From JBMNTQ01 sp050945815 (GTDB lineage: Bacteria > Bacillota > Clostridia > Christensenellales > JBMNTQ01): a DNA stretch of 7,803 nucleotides. Shown piece after piece: positions 6,394 through 7,803 of this stretch. The notes beneath the pieces were generated by a model. The model was not told the origin of the DNA. It saw nothing but the letters and a program-made list of their open reading frames with translations, and searched no databases. Both the position numbers and the translations under genes were made by a program. Location of the stretch: contig JBMNTQ010000095.1 in assembly GCA_050945815.1 (NCBI GenBank), positions 1 through 7,803 on the forward strand. The letters run 5' to 3'. How positions within the stretch are numbered: position 1 is the stretch's first letter; every line of letters begins with the position of its first letter.

Positions 6394-6422
6394 ATTGTAG
6401 CATATTTAATTACACAGTACAA
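6394..6422 (-). promoter_or_regulatory. Promoter of the aroF-tyrA leader and operon
   Basis: On the minus strand, -35 TTGTAC (6422-6417) and -10 TACAAT (6399-6394) are 17 bases apart, with an extended TGC just before the -10. Transcription would begin about 6387, some 25 bases before the leader ATG. A second hexamer, TATAAT at 6390-6385, lacks a matching -35. The -35 starts 3 bases after the queT stop codon. Confidence 0.68.
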
Positions 6423-6425
6423 GGG

Positions 6426-6914
6426 TTATCTCGTGTTTTGGTAACGAATCAACTTTCTAAACCCCGGGCTTTTGTCGAGCAGGTATAAAAGCGGAAGGCC
6501 ACCCCCATAGCACACCACCAGCTGCCCTAGGCCCACAGACAGCATAGAGACGAGCAGCGGCCAAGATAGAGTATAGTGTAGCATGGCGCCAACCACAATG
6601 GCGTTGACCAGCACCGGCGGCAGCGGTGCCAGCCATTTCTGGCGGCAGCGGAAGGTTAGATAGGCAGCGGCCAGTGTGGCTAAGCTGCCGAATATGACGT
6701 CTAGCAGGCCGTTGCCGCCCAAGAGGTTGGAAATGACACAGCCCACAAATAGCCCAGGAATCGCTTCCGGCAGGAAAAAAGGGAAAACGGTTAGTATTTC
6801 TGAGATGCGAAATTGCACCACGCCAAAACTGATAGGCTGGAACAACATAGTTAGCGCGACATACAGCGCGGCAAGGATGGCCCCGCGTACGAGGTAGAGG
6901 ATTTTTTTGTACAT
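6426..6914 (-). CDS. queT: QueT-type transporter, S-component for queuosine precursors
   Basis: A 162-residue integral membrane protein of the QueT family, the substrate-binding S-component of an ECF transporter taking up queuosine precursors such as preQ1/preQ0; the energising ATPases would be encoded elsewhere. The segment from 19 to 80 is highly characteristic: PISFGVVQFRISEILTVFPF, then AIPGLFVGC and NLLGGNGLLDVIFGSLATL. About five to six hydrophobic segments are visible, roughly at 8-26, 36-62, 70-88, 97-114, 117-136 and 138-146, which is close to the six-helix S-component fold. The ATG at 6914 is chosen because GGGAGG lies about 7-8 bases upstream. A longer open frame to 7142 would read antisense through the tRNA gene and is not credible. 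Its own promoter is at 6952-6980. No terminator is visible after the stop, so transcripts may run into the tyrosine leader. The ligand is inferred from the family. Confidence 0.9.
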   Translation of the reverse strand: MYKKILYLVRGAILAALYVALTMLFQPISFGVVQFRISEILTVFPFFLPEAIPGLFVGCVISNLLGGNGLLDVIFGSLATLAAAYLTFRCRQKWLAPLPPVLVNAIVVGAMLHYTLSWPLLVSMLSVGLGQLVVCYGGGLPLLYLLDKSPGFRKLIRYQNTR

Positions 6915-6951
6915 GGTTGCCCTCCCAATTGGAAAATATTCGAACGAGGGT

Positions 6952-6980
6952 ATTTTAACACTGTTTATTAAGTTAGGCAA
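6952..6980 (-). promoter_or_regulatory. Promoter of queT
   Basis: On the minus strand TTGCCT (6980-6975) and TAAAAT (6957-6952) are separated by 17 bases, with an extended TGT before the -10. Transcription would begin about 6945, leaving a 5' untranslated region of only about 30 bases. That is too short to hold a preQ1 riboswitch. Confidence 0.7.
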
Positions 6981-7000
6981 TCGAATCAGAAAATTCACTC

Positions 7001-7029
7001 TTGCTCTGCACAAACAAACGGGGTATAAT
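7001..7029 (+). promoter_or_regulatory. Promoter of the tRNA-Ala gene
   Basis: TTGCTC (7001-7006) and a perfect TATAAT (7024-7029) are 17 bases apart. Transcription would start about 7036, 13 bases before the mature tRNA. It is back to back with the queT promoter, the two -35 boxes being 20 bases apart. Confidence 0.78.
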
Positions 7030-7048
7030 ACTTGTGTTATGAGCTTAT

Positions 7049-7124
7049 GGGGCATTGGCTCAGTTGGTAGAGCGCCGCGTTCGCAATGCGGAGGCCAGCG
7101 GTTCGAATCCGCTATGCTCCACCA
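7049..7124 (+). tRNA. tRNA-Ala, anticodon CGC
   Basis: A complete 76-base cloverleaf with encoded CCA. The acceptor stem GGGGCAT (7049-7055) pairs with ATGCTCC (7114-7120) and contains the G3-U70 wobble pair, the main identity element for alanyl-tRNA synthetase. The D arm is GCTC...GAGC (7058-7073). The anticodon stem CCGCG/TGCGG (7075-7079 and 7087-7091) encloses the loop TTCGCAA, anticodon CGC at 7082-7084, reading the GCG codon. The variable loop has five bases, and the T arm AGCGG-TTCGAAT-CCGCT is at 7097-7113. Confidence 0.97.
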
Positions 7125-7183
7125 GCGGGCAAGGGCCCGCAACCAAGTCGCGCACTATCTTTTGATGGTGTGCGATATTTCTT
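7125..7183 (+). terminator. Hairpins and terminator after tRNA-Ala
   Basis: Directly after the CCA, GCGGGC (7125-7130) pairs with GCCCGC (7135-7140), a 6-bp hairpin that may mark the 3' processing end. Then TCGCGCACTATC (7148-7159) pairs with GATGGTGTGCGA (7164-7175), 12 pairs with two G-U, around a TTTT loop, followed by TATTTCTTA. The second hairpin is the probable terminator, although its U tract is imperfect. Confidence 0.68.
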
Positions 7184-7363
7184 ATACCCGCTCCAAACCG
7201 TTGCATCTTTGGTGGCAGCCTTTAGGCTCTGTTAACCGAAAAGGTTTGAGAGTGGATCATTTTATTAGCAAAAATAGGATATAAATTCTTATATTTTGTT
7301 ATCTCTGTGCGGTATGTGGCTATTGATTTTTGAAGGGCTTTCAATGTGAGGGGGGATACCATC
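7184..7363. other. Intergenic stretch between the tRNA terminator and the PAS gene
   Basis: No gene is recognised here. It becomes AT-rich around 7260-7300, with a TATAAA at 7280-7285 that could be a -10 for the next gene, but no good -35 is found 17 bases upstream. Short inverted repeats such as AGCC-TTTA-GGCT (7217-7228) are too weak to call. Confidence 0.3.
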
Positions 7364-7803
7364 TTGATCAAGCATGGCCCGTCGGGTGAGCCGGTTGTTT
7401 TCTCCTATAACACTCTTTTGCAGCAACCTGAGCTGCTGTTTTCTGTGCTTGAACGATTCCCATTTCCCATTGAAGTTTTTTCCCGCGAGGGTGTGAGCCA
7501 ATTTGTCAACAGCGCTTTTTTAAAAGCGTTTCACATACCGGATAAATCGGGGATTGTTGGAAAGTTCAACATTCTGAAAGATCCATATGTCAATCAAACG
7601 ACGCACCTGGCTGAATATATGCAGCGGGTATTTTCAGGCGAACTCTTAACGATATATGGGATTAAGGTTCCCTTTAACAAAATTTACAGCCGTTACTTTA
7701 CAAAATACGACAACCTGGCGCAAAACGACATTTATCAGGATATAACCGGCTTTCCGCTGCGAAACGCGGATGGGACAGTTGGCTACATAGTTGTGATGTT
7801 TAT
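7364..7803 (+). CDS. PAS-domain signalling protein, N-terminal part, 3' end outside window
   Basis: The frame is open from 7334 to the end of the window and gives about 146 residues from the TTG at 7364. From about residue 28 the sequence ERFPFPIEVFSREGVSQFVN reads like the start of a PAS sensor domain, continuing through FLKAFHIPDKSGIVGKFNIL. The region ending ITGFPLRNADGTVGYIVVMF matches the closing strands of a PAS fold (residues about 125-146). Such N-terminal PAS domains occur in front of AraC-type DNA-binding, GGDEF or histidine kinase modules; which one follows here cannot be seen. The start is uncertain: the TTG at 7364 has GAGGGGGG about 8 bases upstream, and a GTG at 7346 with GAAGGG 8 bases upstream would add six residues. 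There is no signal peptide or membrane segment in the visible part, so it is probably cytoplasmic. Confidence 0.75.
   Translation, partial: MIKHGPSGEPVVFSYNTLLQQPELLFSVLERFPFPIEVFSREGVSQFVNSAFLKAFHIPDKSGIVGKFNILKDPYVNQTTHLAEYMQRVFSGELLTIYGIKVPFNKIYSRYFTKYDNLAQNDIYQDITGFPLRNADGTVGYIVVMF

Noticed and set aside
6920..6950. CCCTC/GAGGG pairing that could hide the queT ribosome site
   Set aside because: Most of the upstream arm lies at or before the predicted transcript start, so it is probably not in the mRNA.
6915..7142. Longer start of queT
   Set aside because: The frame runs antisense through the tRNA-Ala gene and the queT promoter; the ATG at 6914 has a good ribosome site and matches family N-termini.

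Overview
The window looks like chromosomal DNA from an anaerobic Firmicute, most likely class Clostridia. This is an inference. It rests on strong GGAGG-type ribosome sites on nearly every gene, TTG and GTG starts, a lipoprotein M1 peptidase, a QueT-type transporter, a Thermotoga-type DAHP synthase and moderate GC with AT-rich promoters. I see no insertion sequence, CRISPR array or phage gene.

Layout from left to right: (1) the 3' part of murA (+) ends at a perfect hairpin with A and T runs on its two sides, which can terminate both murA and the convergent RluA-family pseudouridine synthase (-). (2) A 132-bp divergent promoter region separates that gene from a short-chain dehydrogenase (+). 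(3) After a terminator comes a secreted lipoprotein M1-family zinc peptidase (+). (4) Convergent to it is a minus-strand tyrosine-biosynthesis operon, promoter - leader peptide - attenuator - aroF (DAHP synthase) - tyrA (prephenate dehydrogenase). (5) Upstream of that, on the same strand, is queT with its own promoter. (6) Back to back with queT is a tRNA-Ala(CGC) gene with promoter, encoded CCA and terminator hairpin. (7) The window ends inside a PAS-domain protein (+).

The most interesting element is the roughly 240-bp region before aroF. It encodes a 31-residue leader peptide with a good ribosome site. Seven of its residues 13-23 are tyrosine (YGYSYYYGYSY). The peptide stops about 35 nt before a strong hairpin followed by a U-rich tract, which itself lies just before the aroF ribosome site. 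This is the architecture of classical ribosome-mediated transcription attenuation: charged tRNA-Tyr lets the ribosome reach the stop codon and the terminator forms; scarce charged tRNA-Tyr stalls it on the Tyr run and an alternative fold can form. The two genes downstream are the first step of the shikimate pathway and the tyrosine-specific step, so codon content and operon function agree. In Firmicutes such genes are more often controlled by T-box RNAs, so a Tyr-codon attenuator is unusual.
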